Shown piece after piece: positions 20,248-29,326 of a stretch of 64,000 nt of DNA (positions are counted from its first letter, which is position 1; each line of letters starts with the position of its first letter). Origin of the DNA: an uncultured Gammaproteobacteria bacterium. GTDB lineage: Bacteria; Pseudomonadota; Gammaproteobacteria; DRLM01. The notes below the pieces were generated by a model, which was not told the DNA's origin, did no database searches, and was given only the letters and a program-made list of their open reading frames with translations. A program made the position numbers and the translations under genes. Location: positions 1 to 64,000 of the forward strand of contig CAMYKQ010000042.1 of the NCBI GenBank assembly GCA_947259075.1, read 5' to 3'.

Positions 20248-20568
20248 TTATGCCTGCTCCATCGTGCACATCAAGGGATGCTGGTTCTCCCTTGAATAGC
20301 GATTCACTTGATGTACCTTGGTTTCCGCGACATCGCGAGCATAGACGCCGCACACTCCCGCGCCACGCGTGTGTACATGCAACATAATTTGAGTCGCCTT
20401 TTCCTGGTCCATGCCAAAGAATTTTTGCAACACGTCTATCACGAAATCCATAGGAGTATAGTCATCGTTCAAGATCATAACCTTATATAAGGGCGGTTGC
20501 TTTAACCGCGGTTTCGCCTCTTTGGTGGCCACTCCCTCATTGTGGGCCGGGTCACGACGTACACTCAT
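20248..20568 (-). CDS. clpS: ATP-dependent Clp protease adaptor ClpS
   Basis: 106 aa. Delivers N-degron substrates to ClpA. Conserved [19 protein letters not shown] (the N-D-D-x-T-P-M pocket), the H-V-H-T-R-G substrate-pocket stretch and G-V-C-G-V-Y are present. Operon with clpA, divergent from cspD. Confidence 0.97.
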   Translation of the reverse strand: MSVRRDPAHNEGVATKEAKPRLKQPPLYKVMILNDDYTPMDFVIDVLQKFFGMDQEKATQIMLHVHTRGAGVCGVYARDVAETKVHQVNRYSRENQHPLMCTMEQA

Positions 20569-20843
20569 AGCTTTCAGTGCCTATTCAATATAACGAACGA
20601 AATTGGGTCTCACTTGAGTTTAAACATAAGCCACCCTTGTAGAACAGCCGGGTCAGGGTAATAGCGAAATAAAAACCCGCCGACCCTATGCTTGACAATG
20701 ATACTAAGTTGGATGAGAGTGTCCATGGTTTAGTTCAAGATGCTCATGAGGTTACGAGCGCGGATTGAGATCCAAGCTGTACCATGGATCTCTGGCAATG
20801 AAATAAGCGGCCTTAAGCCGCACGATTGCGGAGATGTTATGAG

Positions 20844-21089
20844 ATGAAAACCGCTACGGGGATAGTTAAGTGGTTCAGCAATGCCAAGGGATACGGCTTC
20901 ATCCTGCCGGATGAGGGGGGCGATGAGGTTTTCGCCCATTTTTCCGCCATTGAAATGGATGGTTACCGCACCCTGAAACAAGGACAAAAAGTGGAGTTTC
21001 AAATCCAGCAAGGGCCCAAAGGCTGGATGGCGGCGAGTATACGCCCCGCCCTTATCGCGACTGAGGCTAAGGGCGAAACCATTAACTAG
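20844..21089 (+). CDS. cspD: Cold-shock-like protein CspD
   Basis: 81-aa CSD protein: G-I-V-K-W-F-S-N-A-K-G-Y-G-F-I (RNP1 K-G-Y-G-F-I) and E-V-F-A-H-F-S-A-I (RNP2 variant). The C-terminal extension beyond the 67-aa CspA core is typical of CspD, which inhibits replication in stationary phase in E. coli. ATG 20844 is preferred over an in-frame TTG at 20826. The 275-bp leader between clpS and cspD contains a TTGACA box (20692-20697) but no matching -10 that I trust. Confidence 0.93.
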   Translation: MKTATGIVKWFSNAKGYGFILPDEGGDEVFAHFSAIEMDGYRTLKQGQKVEFQIQQGPKGWMAASIRPALIATEAKGETIN

Positions 21090-21140
21090 CCATCCACTCC
21101 GCACTGCGGGCCATCTCAGCCCGCGGCGGAGCGTTGAGCG

Positions 21141-22397
21141 TTACATTTTATTTACTACCGCCTGGCCGAAACCGGAGCAGCTTAGCTGTGTCGCGCCTGA
21201 CATCAGCCGCGCCAAGTCATAGGTGACGGTGCCGGCCGCTATGGCCCCGCCCACGCCCTTGACGACCAAGTCCGCGGCCTCGGTCCAACCCATATGCCGC
21301 AGCATCATTTCGGCCGAAAGGATCAAGGAACTGGGGTTCACCATATCCTTACCCGCATACTTAGGCGCGGTGCCGTGCGTGGCCTCAAACAAGCCGATGG
21401 TGTCGGATAGATTCGCGCCCGGCGCAATGCCGATACCACCCACCTGTGCCGCCAAGGCATCGGAGATGTAATCGCCGTTCAGATTGAGCGTAGCGATGAT
21501 ATCGAATTCCTCCGGACGCAAGAGGATTTCTTGCAAGAAAGCGTCGGCGATACTGTCTTTGATGACGATTTCCGCGCCGGTCTTGGGATGCTTGATACGG
21601 CACCACGGGCCTTTGTCGATCTCGCTGGCGCCGAACTCCCGTTTCGCCACCTCATAGCCCCAATTCTTAAACGCCCCCTCGGTGAACTTCATGATATTGC
21701 CCTTATGCACCAGGGTCACCGATTTGCGGTTATTGTCGATGGCGTATTGAATGGCCTTGCGCACCAGCCGCGCCGTGCCCTCGCGCGACACCGGCTTGAT
21801 GCCGATGCCCGAGCTCGCCGGAAAGCGGATTTTCTTCACGCCCATCTCTTTTTGTAAAAATTCGATGAGCTTCTTCGCCTCCGGCGTCTCGGCCGCCCAT
21901 TCGATGCCAGCATAGATATCCTCGGAGTTTTCGCGGAAGATCACCATATCCACTTTTTCCGGGGCCTTCACCGGACTCGGCGTACCCGGGTAGTAACGCA
22001 CCGGCCGCAGGCAAAGATATAAATCCAATTCTTGACGCATTGCTACGTTGAGCGAACGGATGCCGCCACCCACCGGCGTGGTCAACGGACCTTTGATACC
22101 CACGGAAAATTCGCGCAACGCGGCGAGGGTCTCCGGCGGCAGCCACACATCCGGGCCGTAAACCCGGGTGGCCTTTTCACCCGCATAGATTTCCATCCAC
22201 ACGATGGAGCGCTGCTTGCCATACGCCTTCTCTACCGCGGCATCCACCACCGCGCGCATCACCGGGGTGATATCCACGCCTATGCCATCACCCTCGATAA
22301 AAGGGATAATGGGACGATCGGGCACGTGCAATACCCCGCCGGTTTGGGCAACGATAGCCGCCCCTTCGGCGGGCAACTTAATCTTCTCGTAAGGCAT
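21141..22397 (-). CDS. icd: Isocitrate dehydrogenase (NADP+)
   Basis: 418 aa. Oxidative decarboxylation of isocitrate to 2-oxoglutarate in the TCA cycle. Phosphorylation-loop/active-site region with [13 protein letters not shown], the [12 protein letters not shown] motif, [10 protein letters not shown], and the C-terminal NADP-type G-T-A-P-K-Y-A-G. The frame extends to 22496, but ATG 22397 has an AGGAG site and gives the E. coli-like length and start M-P-Y-E-K. Divergent from rluE, as in E. coli. The TCA enzyme sucCD is at the far end of the window. Confidence 0.97.
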   Translation of the reverse strand: MPYEKIKLPAEGAAIVAQTGGVLHVPDRPIIPFIEGDGIGVDITPVMRAVVDAAVEKAYGKQRSIVWMEIYAGEKATRVYGPDVWLPPETLAALREFSVGIKGPLTTPVGGGIRSLNVAMRQELDLYLCLRPVRYYPGTPSPVKAPEKVDMVIFRENSEDIYAGIEWAAETPEAKKLIEFLQKEMGVKKIRFPASSGIGIKPVSREGTARLVRKAIQYAIDNNRKSVTLVHKGNIMKFTEGAFKNWGYEVAKREFGASEIDKGPWCRIKHPKTGAEIVIKDSIADAFLQEILLRPEEFDIIATLNLNGDYISDALAAQVGGIGIAPGANLSDTIGLFEATHGTAPKYAGKDMVNPSSLILSAEMMLRHMGWTEAADLVVKGVGGAIAAGTVTYDLARLMSGATQLSCSGFGQAVVNKM

Positions 22398-22473
22398 CAG
22401 CAACTCCTGGCAAACGACGCAATAAAGGCCGCATTGTAGCAGCTCGCTCCATGACACAGCTAATTGAAACACT

Positions 22474-23049
22474 ATGGCAACGCTAGTTTTATTCAATAAA
22501 CCCTACGACGTCCTCTGCCAATTCACCGATGCCGCGGGCCGTCCCACCCTCGCCGACTTCATCCCATTGAAGGGCGTGTACGCGGCCGGCCGTCTCGACC
22601 GTGACAGTGAGGGTCTGGTGGTGCTCACCGGCGACGGCCGCCTGCAACAACGTATCGCCGATCCGCACCACAAAATGGCAAAGCGTTACTGGGTGCAAGT
22701 GGAAGGACAGCCCGACGCGGCGGCGCTGACGCAGTTGTGCCGGGGCATCGAACTCAAGGACGGCCTCACCGCCCCGGCCGAGGCGCGCGTCATTCCCGAA
22801 CCGCCGCTATGGCCGCGCACCCCGCCCGTGCGTTACCGCGCCCGGATTCCCACCACCTGGCTGGAGATCGTCCTGCGCGAGGGCCGCAACCGCCAAGTGC
22901 GGCGCATGACCGCGGCGGCCGGCCACCCCACCCTGCGCCTGGTGCGGCACGCGATTGGGCCGTGGCGGCTGGACGATTTGGCCCCGGGCGAATGGCGTGA
23001 AATCGAAGTCAATCCCGCCACCGCCGCCCCCCGCCGCCGCGCTGAATAA
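22474..23049 (+). CDS. rluE: 23S rRNA pseudouridine(2457) synthase RluE
   Basis: 191-aa RsuA-family synthase without an S4 domain, matching RluE. N-F/K-P-type start ([14 protein letters not shown]), the catalytic [11 protein letters not shown] motif (Asp at about residue 42) and [11 protein letters not shown] are present. It sits between icd and nudJ in the E. coli order. Confidence 0.93.
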   Translation: MATLVLFNKPYDVLCQFTDAAGRPTLADFIPLKGVYAAGRLDRDSEGLVVLTGDGRLQQRIADPHHKMAKRYWVQVEGQPDAAALTQLCRGIELKDGLTAPAEARVIPEPPLWPRTPPVRYRARIPTTWLEIVLREGRNRQVRRMTAAAGHPTLRLVRHAIGPWRLDDLAPGEWREIEVNPATAAPRRRAE

Positions 23050-23076
23050 GCCGCTTGATTGTGTTATAGTTTCGCG

Positions 23077-23532
23077 ATGATTTGGACGCCCCATATTACC
23101 GTTGCCGCGGTCATCGAAAATGACGGCCGTTATCTCTTGGTCGAAGAGCAAAGTGGCGAACAGCGGGTCTACAACCAGCCCGCCGGCCATGTGGAGCCCG
23201 GCGAGAGCATTATCGACGCGGTGGTGCGCGAGACCCGTGAGGAAACCGCCTGGGGTTTCCGTCCCACGGCCTTGCTCGGCATCTACCGCTGGGTACACCC
23301 GGTCCATGATACGACTTACATACGCTTCTGCTTCACCGGCGAGTGTGTCGATCACGACCCCGCCCAAAGCTTGGATACAGGGATCATCCGCACCTGGTGG
23401 CTGAGCCGGCCGGAAATTATGGAAGTCAGCGGCCAGCTGCGCAGTCCCTTGGTGTTGCGCTGCATCGATGATTATCTCAGCGGCCGCCGTTATCCCCTGG
23501 AGCTGTACGCGGATATCCACAACGCCGCTTGA
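23077..23532 (+). CDS. nudJ: Nudix hydrolase NudJ-like phosphatase
   Basis: 151 aa. The full Nudix box runs from G37 to about F61 (G-H-V-E-P-G-E-S ... R-E-T-R-E-E-T-A-W), with the W-G-F ending typical of NudJ. E. coli NudJ dephosphorylates HMP-PP and other nucleoside di/triphosphates. ATG 23077 is preferred over the upstream in-frame start at 23059. It follows rluE by 27 nt and precedes mnmA, as in E. coli. Confidence 0.92.
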   Translation: MIWTPHITVAAVIENDGRYLLVEEQSGEQRVYNQPAGHVEPGESIIDAVVRETREETAWGFRPTALLGIYRWVHPVHDTTYIRFCFTGECVDHDPAQSLDTGIIRTWWLSRPEIMEVSGQLRSPLVLRCIDDYLSGRRYPLELYADIHNAA

Positions 23533-23589
23533 GGCTTAAGCGCCGCCACGCCGTAACCTCTCCCGCGCCCGCCGTTGAAGACACGCACC

Positions 23590-24714
23590 ATGACCGAGAC
23601 CTTGAGCCCAACCTGCCCCCGCCGCCACGCCGCAACACGCGTCGTCGCCGGCATGTCCGGCGGCGTGGATTCCTCGGTCGCCGCCCTGCTGTTACAGCGC
23701 CAGGGCCATCACGTGAGCGGCGTGTTCATGAAAAACTGGGAAGAGACCGACCCCAATTTTCCCTGCACCGCCACCGAGGACGCGCGCGACGCCTGGAATG
23801 TCTGTGAACACTTGGGGCTGGAGCTCGACGCCATCGACTTCGTGCGCGAATATTGGGACCGCGTCTTCGAATATTTCCTCGCCGAACACCGCCTCGGCCG
23901 CACCCCCAACCCCGACATCCTCTGCAACAAAGAGATCAAGTTTAAGGCCTTTTTGCAGCACGCCCTCGCTCAAGGCGCGGATTACATCGCCACCGGCCAT
24001 TACGCGCGGGTACGCGAGGTGGATGGCCAATACCAATTACTCAAGGCATGCGACGCGGGCAAGGATCAAACCTATTTCCTCTACACCTTGGGACAGGCGC
24101 AACTCGCGCGCACGCTATTTCCCGTCGGTGAACTGCAAAAATCCGAGGTGCGGCACATCGCCGCCGCCGCGGGCTTGGCCAACGCCGCGAAAAAAGACAG
24201 CACCGGCATCTGCTTCATCGGTGAGCGCGACTTCGGCCGTTTCTTATCGCGCTACCTGCCCGCGCAGCCCGGCGACATCCGCAGCCCCGAAGACGAACAC
24301 CTGGGCACGCACCAAGGTTTGATGTATTACACCCTCGGTCAGCGCAAGGGCCTAGGCATCGGCGGGCGCCGCGATGCCGACGAAACTCCGTGGTACGTCG
24401 CGGACAAAGATCTAAGCGGCAATACCTTGGTGGTGGTGCAGGGTCACGATCACCCGCTGTTATTCAGCCGCGGCCTGCTGGCCAAGGACCTCCATTGGGT
24501 GGCGGACACAGCGCCTGATTTACCGCTGCAATGCCACGCCAAGACCCGCTATCGCCAGGCCGATCAAGCTTGCACCCTTAGCCGCGACGACGACGGCCGT
24601 TACCGCGTGATCTTCACGCAAGCGCAGCGCGCGGTGACCCCGGGCCAATCTGTGGTGTTCTATCAGGGCGAGCACTGCCTCGGCGGCGGCGTCATCGACG
24701 CGCTGCTGCGTTAA
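23590..24714 (+). CDS. mnmA: tRNA-specific 2-thiouridylase MnmA
   Basis: 374 aa. Thiolates U34 of tRNA-Lys/Glu/Gln. PP-loop [10 protein letters not shown], catalytic Cys pair in N-P-D-I-L-C-N-K and [10 protein letters not shown], and Y-F-L-Y-T-L and [11 protein letters not shown]. The frame can also start at TTG 23575, five codons upstream. Confidence 0.97.
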   Translation: MTETLSPTCPRRHAATRVVAGMSGGVDSSVAALLLQRQGHHVSGVFMKNWEETDPNFPCTATEDARDAWNVCEHLGLELDAIDFVREYWDRVFEYFLAEHRLGRTPNPDILCNKEIKFKAFLQHALAQGADYIATGHYARVREVDGQYQLLKACDAGKDQTYFLYTLGQAQLARTLFPVGELQKSEVRHIAAAAGLANAAKKDSTGICFIGERDFGRFLSRYLPAQPGDIRSPEDEHLGTHQGLMYYTLGQRKGLGIGGRRDADETPWYVADKDLSGNTLVVVQGHDHPLLFSRGLLAKDLHWVADTAPDLPLQCHAKTRYRQADQACTLSRDDDGRYRVIFTQAQRAVTPGQSVVFYQGEHCLGGGVIDALLR

Positions 24715-24764
24715 TACCCGATGGCATCTTCAATTCACTTCAACCACGAAACGAACGCGCACTC

Positions 24765-25400
24765 ATGATTCATCGCAACATCAATGATCAAACCCTGGCC
24801 TTAGCCGGACTCTTTCAAGCCGCTGGACTCGTGCGCGACATCGCCCATGATGGCCGCGTAAACCAAGACTCTTTCGCGGTATGCGTGCGCAGCATTTTTG
24901 AAACCGACCCCGATGATACCGCGGCGGTCTACGGCGGCAGCGCCGGCGTGCGTTATGGGCTAGAACTGCTAATCAAACAATTCAATGACACCCGCTCGCC
25001 GCAAACCATGGAAGTGGTGAAATATGTAGTGAGCGTGCTGCATCTTCAACAGCAATTGGCCAAGCGCCCGGCCATGTTGCAACAGATCAGCGCCGGCGTG
25101 GAAAAGGCGCGGGGTCAAAGCGCGCACTTCGACATCACGCACACCAACATCATCGCCAGCCTCGCCTCCTGCTACCTCGACACCATCAGCACGCTGAAAC
25201 CGCGCATCGTCGTCGCCGGCGCCCAAGGCCATTTATCGAACCCCGACAACGCTAACAAAGTGCGCACACTGCTCTTGGCCGCGATCCGCTCCGCGGTATT
25301 GTGGCGCCAGTGCGGCGGCAATCGCTGGCAGTTATTTTTCAGCCGCCGCAAATTATTCAAAAGCGCGCAGGAATTACTGGCCGCGGCGGGCCCGGGCTAA
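24765..25400 (+). CDS. hflD: High frequency lysogenization protein HflD
   Basis: 211-aa helical protein of the HflD/YcfC family: the N-terminal N-D-Q-T-L-A-L-A-G-L-F-Q-A-A and the central Y-G-G-S-A-G-V-R-Y-G-L-E-L-L are diagnostic. In E. coli it is a membrane-associated factor affecting lambda CII. The mnmA-hflD-purB order is conserved. Confidence 0.92.
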   Translation: MIHRNINDQTLALAGLFQAAGLVRDIAHDGRVNQDSFAVCVRSIFETDPDDTAAVYGGSAGVRYGLELLIKQFNDTRSPQTMEVVKYVVSVLHLQQQLAKRPAMLQQISAGVEKARGQSAHFDITHTNIIASLASCYLDTISTLKPRIVVAGAQGHLSNPDNANKVRTLLLAAIRSAVLWRQCGGNRWQLFFSRRKLFKSAQELLAAAGPG

Positions 25401-25439
25401 GCCGCGCCGCTTTGGCTATAATCCATTCACATTCATTAA

Positions 25440-26831
<1,392 letters not shown>

Positions 26832-26940
26832 ATACAGACCCGCGCGGGCGGCCAATCCGGGTCGCCCGCGCCAGCGCCAAAAATAAATTTTCAAATCCCC
26901 CTAAAGTCGCCGCGAACCGGACCGATACCTTGATTGACTA

Positions 26941-27027
26941 AGGTGGCGGCACCTCATCCCCCCCAAACCCCCCCGCCGTCACCTGAGCCACCCACTGAGC
27001 CCTAACTAGCGTTAGGGCTTTTTTTTT
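26941..27027 (+). ncRNA. Putative sRNA, array copy 1 (C-rich-loop hairpin plus terminator)
   Basis: A 10-bp stem (26941-26950 with 26975-26984, one G-U) closes a 24-nt loop of almost only C with the core CCTCATCCCC. The linker GAGCCACCCACTG follows, then an intrinsic terminator: stem AGCCCTAAC/GTTAGGGCT (26998-27006, 27011-27019), loop TAGC, nine T to 27027. The linker and terminator are nearly identical to copy 2, but the hairpin arms differ by compensatory changes. The 5' end is not certain: the upstream 110 bp differ from copies 2/3, lack the CRP-like palindrome and show only a weak -10 (GATACC, 26924). It could also be a processed part of a purB read-through transcript. Confidence 0.65.
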
Positions 27028-27073
27028 GCGCCGTGAATTAACGAGTCGATCACATTTTGTACGCTTTCGTTTT

Positions 27074-27089
27074 TGTGACGCGGCTCACG
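27074..27089. promoter_or_regulatory. CRP/FNR-type palindrome upstream of sRNA copy 2
   Basis: TGTGA-N6-TCACG, flanked by T-runs, matches the CRP/Vfr-type consensus (TGTGA-N6-TCACA) at 9 of 10 positions. Its centre (27081.5) is 41.5 bp upstream of the predicted start G27123, the class II activator geometry. There is no recognisable -35 box, as expected for an activator-dependent promoter. Confidence 0.65.
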
Positions 27090-27109
27090 TTTTTGTTGCT
27101 TCCGCCGTG

Positions 27110-27115
27110 GATAAT
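27110..27115 (+). promoter_or_regulatory. -10 box of sRNA copy 2
   Basis: GATAAT matches TATAAT at five of six bases. It predicts a start at about 27122-27123, two bases before the hairpin stem begins. Confidence 0.65.
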
Positions 27116-27122
27116 GGAAACC

Positions 27123-27207
27123 GTGATGACGCCCCTCATCCCCCAACACCCCCTACGGCGTCATCCAGCCACCCACTGAGCCCTAACTAGCGTTAGGGCT
27201 TTTTTTT
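27123..27207 (+). ncRNA. Putative sRNA, array copy 2
   Basis: About 85 nt. The stem GATGACGCC/GGCGTCATC (27125-27133, 27157-27165) closes a 23-nt loop with CCTCATCCCCC and ACACCCCC. Linker CAGCCACCCACTG. Terminator stem AGCCCTAAC/GTTAGGGCT (27179-27187, 27192-27200) with eight T. The predicted start lies 2 nt before the stem, so the RNA would be essentially two hairpins joined by a short linker. The C-rich loop is positioned to pair with G-rich Shine-Dalgarno regions; the 3' poly-U would suit Hfq. No known family recognised. Confidence 0.8.
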
Positions 27208-27253
27208 GCGCCGTGAATTAACGAGTCGATCACATTTTGTACGCTTTCGTTTT

Positions 27254-27269
27254 TGTGACGTGGCTCACG
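27254..27269. promoter_or_regulatory. CRP/FNR-type palindrome upstream of sRNA copy 3
   Basis: TGTGA-N6-TCACG as in copy 2. The only difference lies in the N6 spacer (C to T), leaving both half-sites intact. The centre is 41.5 bp from the predicted start G27303. Confidence 0.65.
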
Positions 27270-27289
27270 TTTTTGTTGCTCCCGCCGTG

Positions 27290-27295
27290 GATAAT
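27290..27295 (+). promoter_or_regulatory. -10 box of sRNA copy 3
   Basis: GATAAT, identical to that of copy 2 and at the same distance from the palindrome and from the hairpin. Confidence 0.65.
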
Positions 27296-27302
27296 AGAAA
27301 CC

Positions 27303-27397
27303 GTGATGACGCCCCTCATCCCCCCCCCCAACACCCCCTACGGCGTCATCCAGCCACCCACTGAGCCCCGTCGCAACCCTGCCCGGGGCTTTTTTTT
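27303..27397 (+). ncRNA. Putative sRNA, array copy 3
   Basis: About 95 nt. The stem is the same as copy 2 (27305-27313 with 27342-27350), but the loop is 28 nt because the first C-run is 10 instead of 5. The same linker follows. The terminator is a different hairpin, AGCCCCG/CGGGGCT (27364-27370, 27384-27390), with eight T. A different terminator that keeps the same function supports a real transcript end. The rnd start codon lies 50 nt beyond the terminator. Confidence 0.8.
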
Positions 27398-27447
27398 GGT
27401 GGTCTTCATGTTGGTGACAATGGCGGGCGCTGTTATGCTGTGCGCCC

Positions 27448-28608
27448 ATGAATACCAATCCATTTATTTACATCGACGATTCCGCGGCACTCAGCGCATT
27501 TTGCAATAAGCTAAAAGGCGTGCCTTGGCTGGCTTTGGACACGGAGTTCGTCCGCGAGAAAACTTTTTATCCCCAGTTGTGCTTGGTGCAGATCGCCACC
27601 GAGGATGTCATTGCCTGTATCGACCCCTTGGCCTTGCCTAACCTCAATCCTTTATTGGACGTGCTTTACGATCCCGCCATCATCAAGGTGATGCACGCCG
27701 CCCGCCAAGACATGGAGATTTTCTACCATCTGCGTGGCGAAGCGCCGCCAGCGCTATTCGATACCCAGCTGGCCGCCCCGCTCTTGGGTATGCGTGAGCA
27801 AATGGGCTATGCGAATCTGGTGGAGACCATGCTGGATGTGCGGCTCAACAAGGCCCACACCCGCGCCGATTGGTCGCGCCGTCCGCTGTCGAAAGAAGAA
27901 CTCGACTACGCCGCGGATGATGTGCGCTATCTCGCCGCCCTTTATCCGAAGCTGCGTGACGATTTACGCGCCAAGGGCCGCCTTCAATGGCTGGAGCGGG
28001 ACTTTGCCGAACTCAGCGCATCCAGCCTCTACGAAACCCCGCCTGAAGACGCCTGGCTGCGAGTGAAAGGCACACAACGCCTGCGCAGCCGGCAACTGGC
28101 GGTCGCCCAAGGCTTGGCGGCGTGGCGCGAAGAAACCGCGCGGCAGCTCGACAAACCGCGCGGCTGGATATTGCGTGACGAGAGCCTGCTTGATCTCGCC
28201 CGCTTGCAGCCAAAAGACAAAACCGAACTCGGTAAATTGCGCGGCCTGCACGAACAAAGCGCCGCACGTTACGGAGAGGCCTTTCTCCGCGTCATCGCCG
28301 AATCGCAAAACCGCACCCCGGCCCCTCTGCCCGCCGATTATCAAGCCACGCCCCTCGAAGAAGGCCAAGAAGCCGTGGTGGACGTCATGCTGGCGGTTAT
28401 CCGTAAAATCGGCGCCGAGCAAGCCATCCATCCCAGTGTCATCGCCAGCCGCAAACAATTGGAGCAACTGGTGGCGGGTGATGACTCGGTGGCCGTGTTG
28501 AAGGGCTGGCGTCTGGAAATGGCGGGTGAAATCTTATTGAAGGTATTGCGCGGCGAGCTGCGGCTCCAAGTACACGACGGCGTTTTGCATCTGCGCGAAA
28601 CCGCTTAG
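27448..28608 (+). CDS. rnd: Ribonuclease D
   Basis: 386-aa DEDDy 3'-5' exoribonuclease that trims tRNA 3' ends. Exo I L-A-L-D-T-E-F-V-R-E (about 27-36), Exo II M-H-A-A-R-Q-D-M-E, and Exo III D-Y-A-A-D-D-V-R-Y-L with the tyrosine. One or two HRDC-type helical domains follow (E-x-x-x-L-D-K-P-R-G-W-I-L-R-D-E). The stop overlaps the convergent VOC gene by 4 nt. Confidence 0.96.
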   Translation: MNTNPFIYIDDSAALSAFCNKLKGVPWLALDTEFVREKTFYPQLCLVQIATEDVIACIDPLALPNLNPLLDVLYDPAIIKVMHAARQDMEIFYHLRGEAPPALFDTQLAAPLLGMREQMGYANLVETMLDVRLNKAHTRADWSRRPLSKEELDYAADDVRYLAALYPKLRDDLRAKGRLQWLERDFAELSASSLYETPPEDAWLRVKGTQRLRSRQLAVAQGLAAWREETARQLDKPRGWILRDESLLDLARLQPKDKTELGKLRGLHEQSAARYGEAFLRVIAESQNRTPAPLPADYQATPLEEGQEAVVDVMLAVIRKIGAEQAIHPSVIASRKQLEQLVAGDDSVAVLKGWRLEMAGEILLKVLRGELRLQVHDGVLHLRETA

Positions 28609-28976
28609 GCCTGCTCCACGAACTCCAAGGCATTGCCATCCGGATCGCGGCAAAACAATGCGTTACGCCCAGATTTGCTCAGTGTATAAGGCACGGAGGC
28701 GGCGTCCAAACGCCGCCGCAGTTTTTCAATGTCGCCCACCGCCATGGCCACATGCCGATCACGGCCGCCGTGCGCCGGACGGCCGCTCGCCGGGTCCGGA
28801 CTCGGCAGCGCCATGAGATGTATCTGCTGACTGCCCACCCACAACCAGGCACCGGGATAGCCCAAATCGGGCCGAGTCTCGTCGAGTCGCAAACCCAACA
28901 GATCATGATAAAAACTCAAAGCCCGCGTCGTATCCGTCACCAGCAGGCCCACGTGTAACACCGCTGTTATGCTCAC
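28605..28976 (-). CDS. VOC/glyoxalase-family protein
   Basis: About 123 aa in one VOC domain: V-L-H-V-G-L-L-V-T-D-T-T-R-A-L-S-F-Y at the N-terminus, H-V-A-M-A-V-G-D-I-E-K-L in the middle, C-R-D-P-D-G-N-A-L-E-F-V at the C-terminus; putative metal ligands are His (N-term), His (R-H-V-A) and Glu (L-E-F). Substrate unknown. The frame extends to 29048, but family members begin near S-I-T-A-V-L-H, so I choose GTG 28976; ATG 28988 is an alternative. The G-rich stretch before the start is close to a reverse complement of the loop of the nearby sRNAs. Confidence 0.8.
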   Translation of the reverse strand: MSITAVLHVGLLVTDTTRALSFYHDLLGLRLDETRPDLGYPGAWLWVGSQQIHLMALPSPDPASGRPAHGGRDRHVAMAVGDIEKLRRRLDAASVPYTLSKSGRNALFCRDPDGNALEFVEQA

Positions 28977-29326
28977 CTCACCCCCCATTAGCCCATCAAC
29001 AAACGCACCCCAAACAAGCATTAACGCTATAGCTATATTTGATATCAAGAATAATGCCGGCGTAAACCGCCACGAACAAGTCCATATTCATAAATCATTA
29101 ATTTAGCGGCGCCTAATGCAATCTAAAGTAATCATTGACAGTTATTAAGACCATCACTTAGATTAAAACTAAGTTTGCCTAAATTTGATTGAGAAGTGCC
29201 GCCTTTAGCGGAATTTTAATAAGAAGTCAAATGTGATAATTCCTTCACGGTCTTAGAATTAAAACCTGGCCTAAGCACCACCAAATGCATCATCTATAAA
29301 GCTTAGAAGCCGGCAAGGGGGCAAAA
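28977..29326. other. AT-rich intergenic region between VOC gene and secreted protein 1
   Basis: 350 bp without a convincing gene, clearly more AT-rich than its surroundings. It should carry divergent promoters. The best plus-strand candidate is TTGACA (29135-29140), 18 bp, TAGATT (29159-29164), upstream of the gene at 29327. Confidence 0.5.
29135..29164 (+). promoter_or_regulatory. Candidate sigma70 promoter for secreted protein 1
   Basis: Consensus -35 TTGACA, an 18-bp spacer and -10 TAGATT (4 of 6). It would leave a 5' leader of about 155 nt before ATG 29327. Confidence 0.4.

Larger units (their letters stand above)
27028..27387 (+). repeat. Tandem 180-bp direct repeat carrying sRNA copies 2 and 3
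   Basis: The unit 27028-27207 recurs from 27208. Over about 155 bp I see only three substitutions (27081 C/T, 27101 T/C, 27116 G/A in copy order) plus five extra C in the loop of the second unit. Similarity is lost in the terminator of the second unit (from about 27368). Each unit carries promoter, activator site, hairpin and terminator, so the duplicated segment is a whole sRNA gene. Confidence 0.9.

Noticed and set aside
20909-20916. GGATGAGG in cspD as a target of the sRNA loop
   Set aside because: Only 8 nt, inside the coding region rather than at the start, and explained by the conserved codons for P-D-E-G.
26832-27447. Possible CRISPR array or insertion sequence in the purB-rnd repeats
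   Set aside because: The repeat unit is 180 bp with only two full copies, no short spacers, no inverted-repeat ends and no transposase. Promoter, hairpin and terminator structure explain it better.
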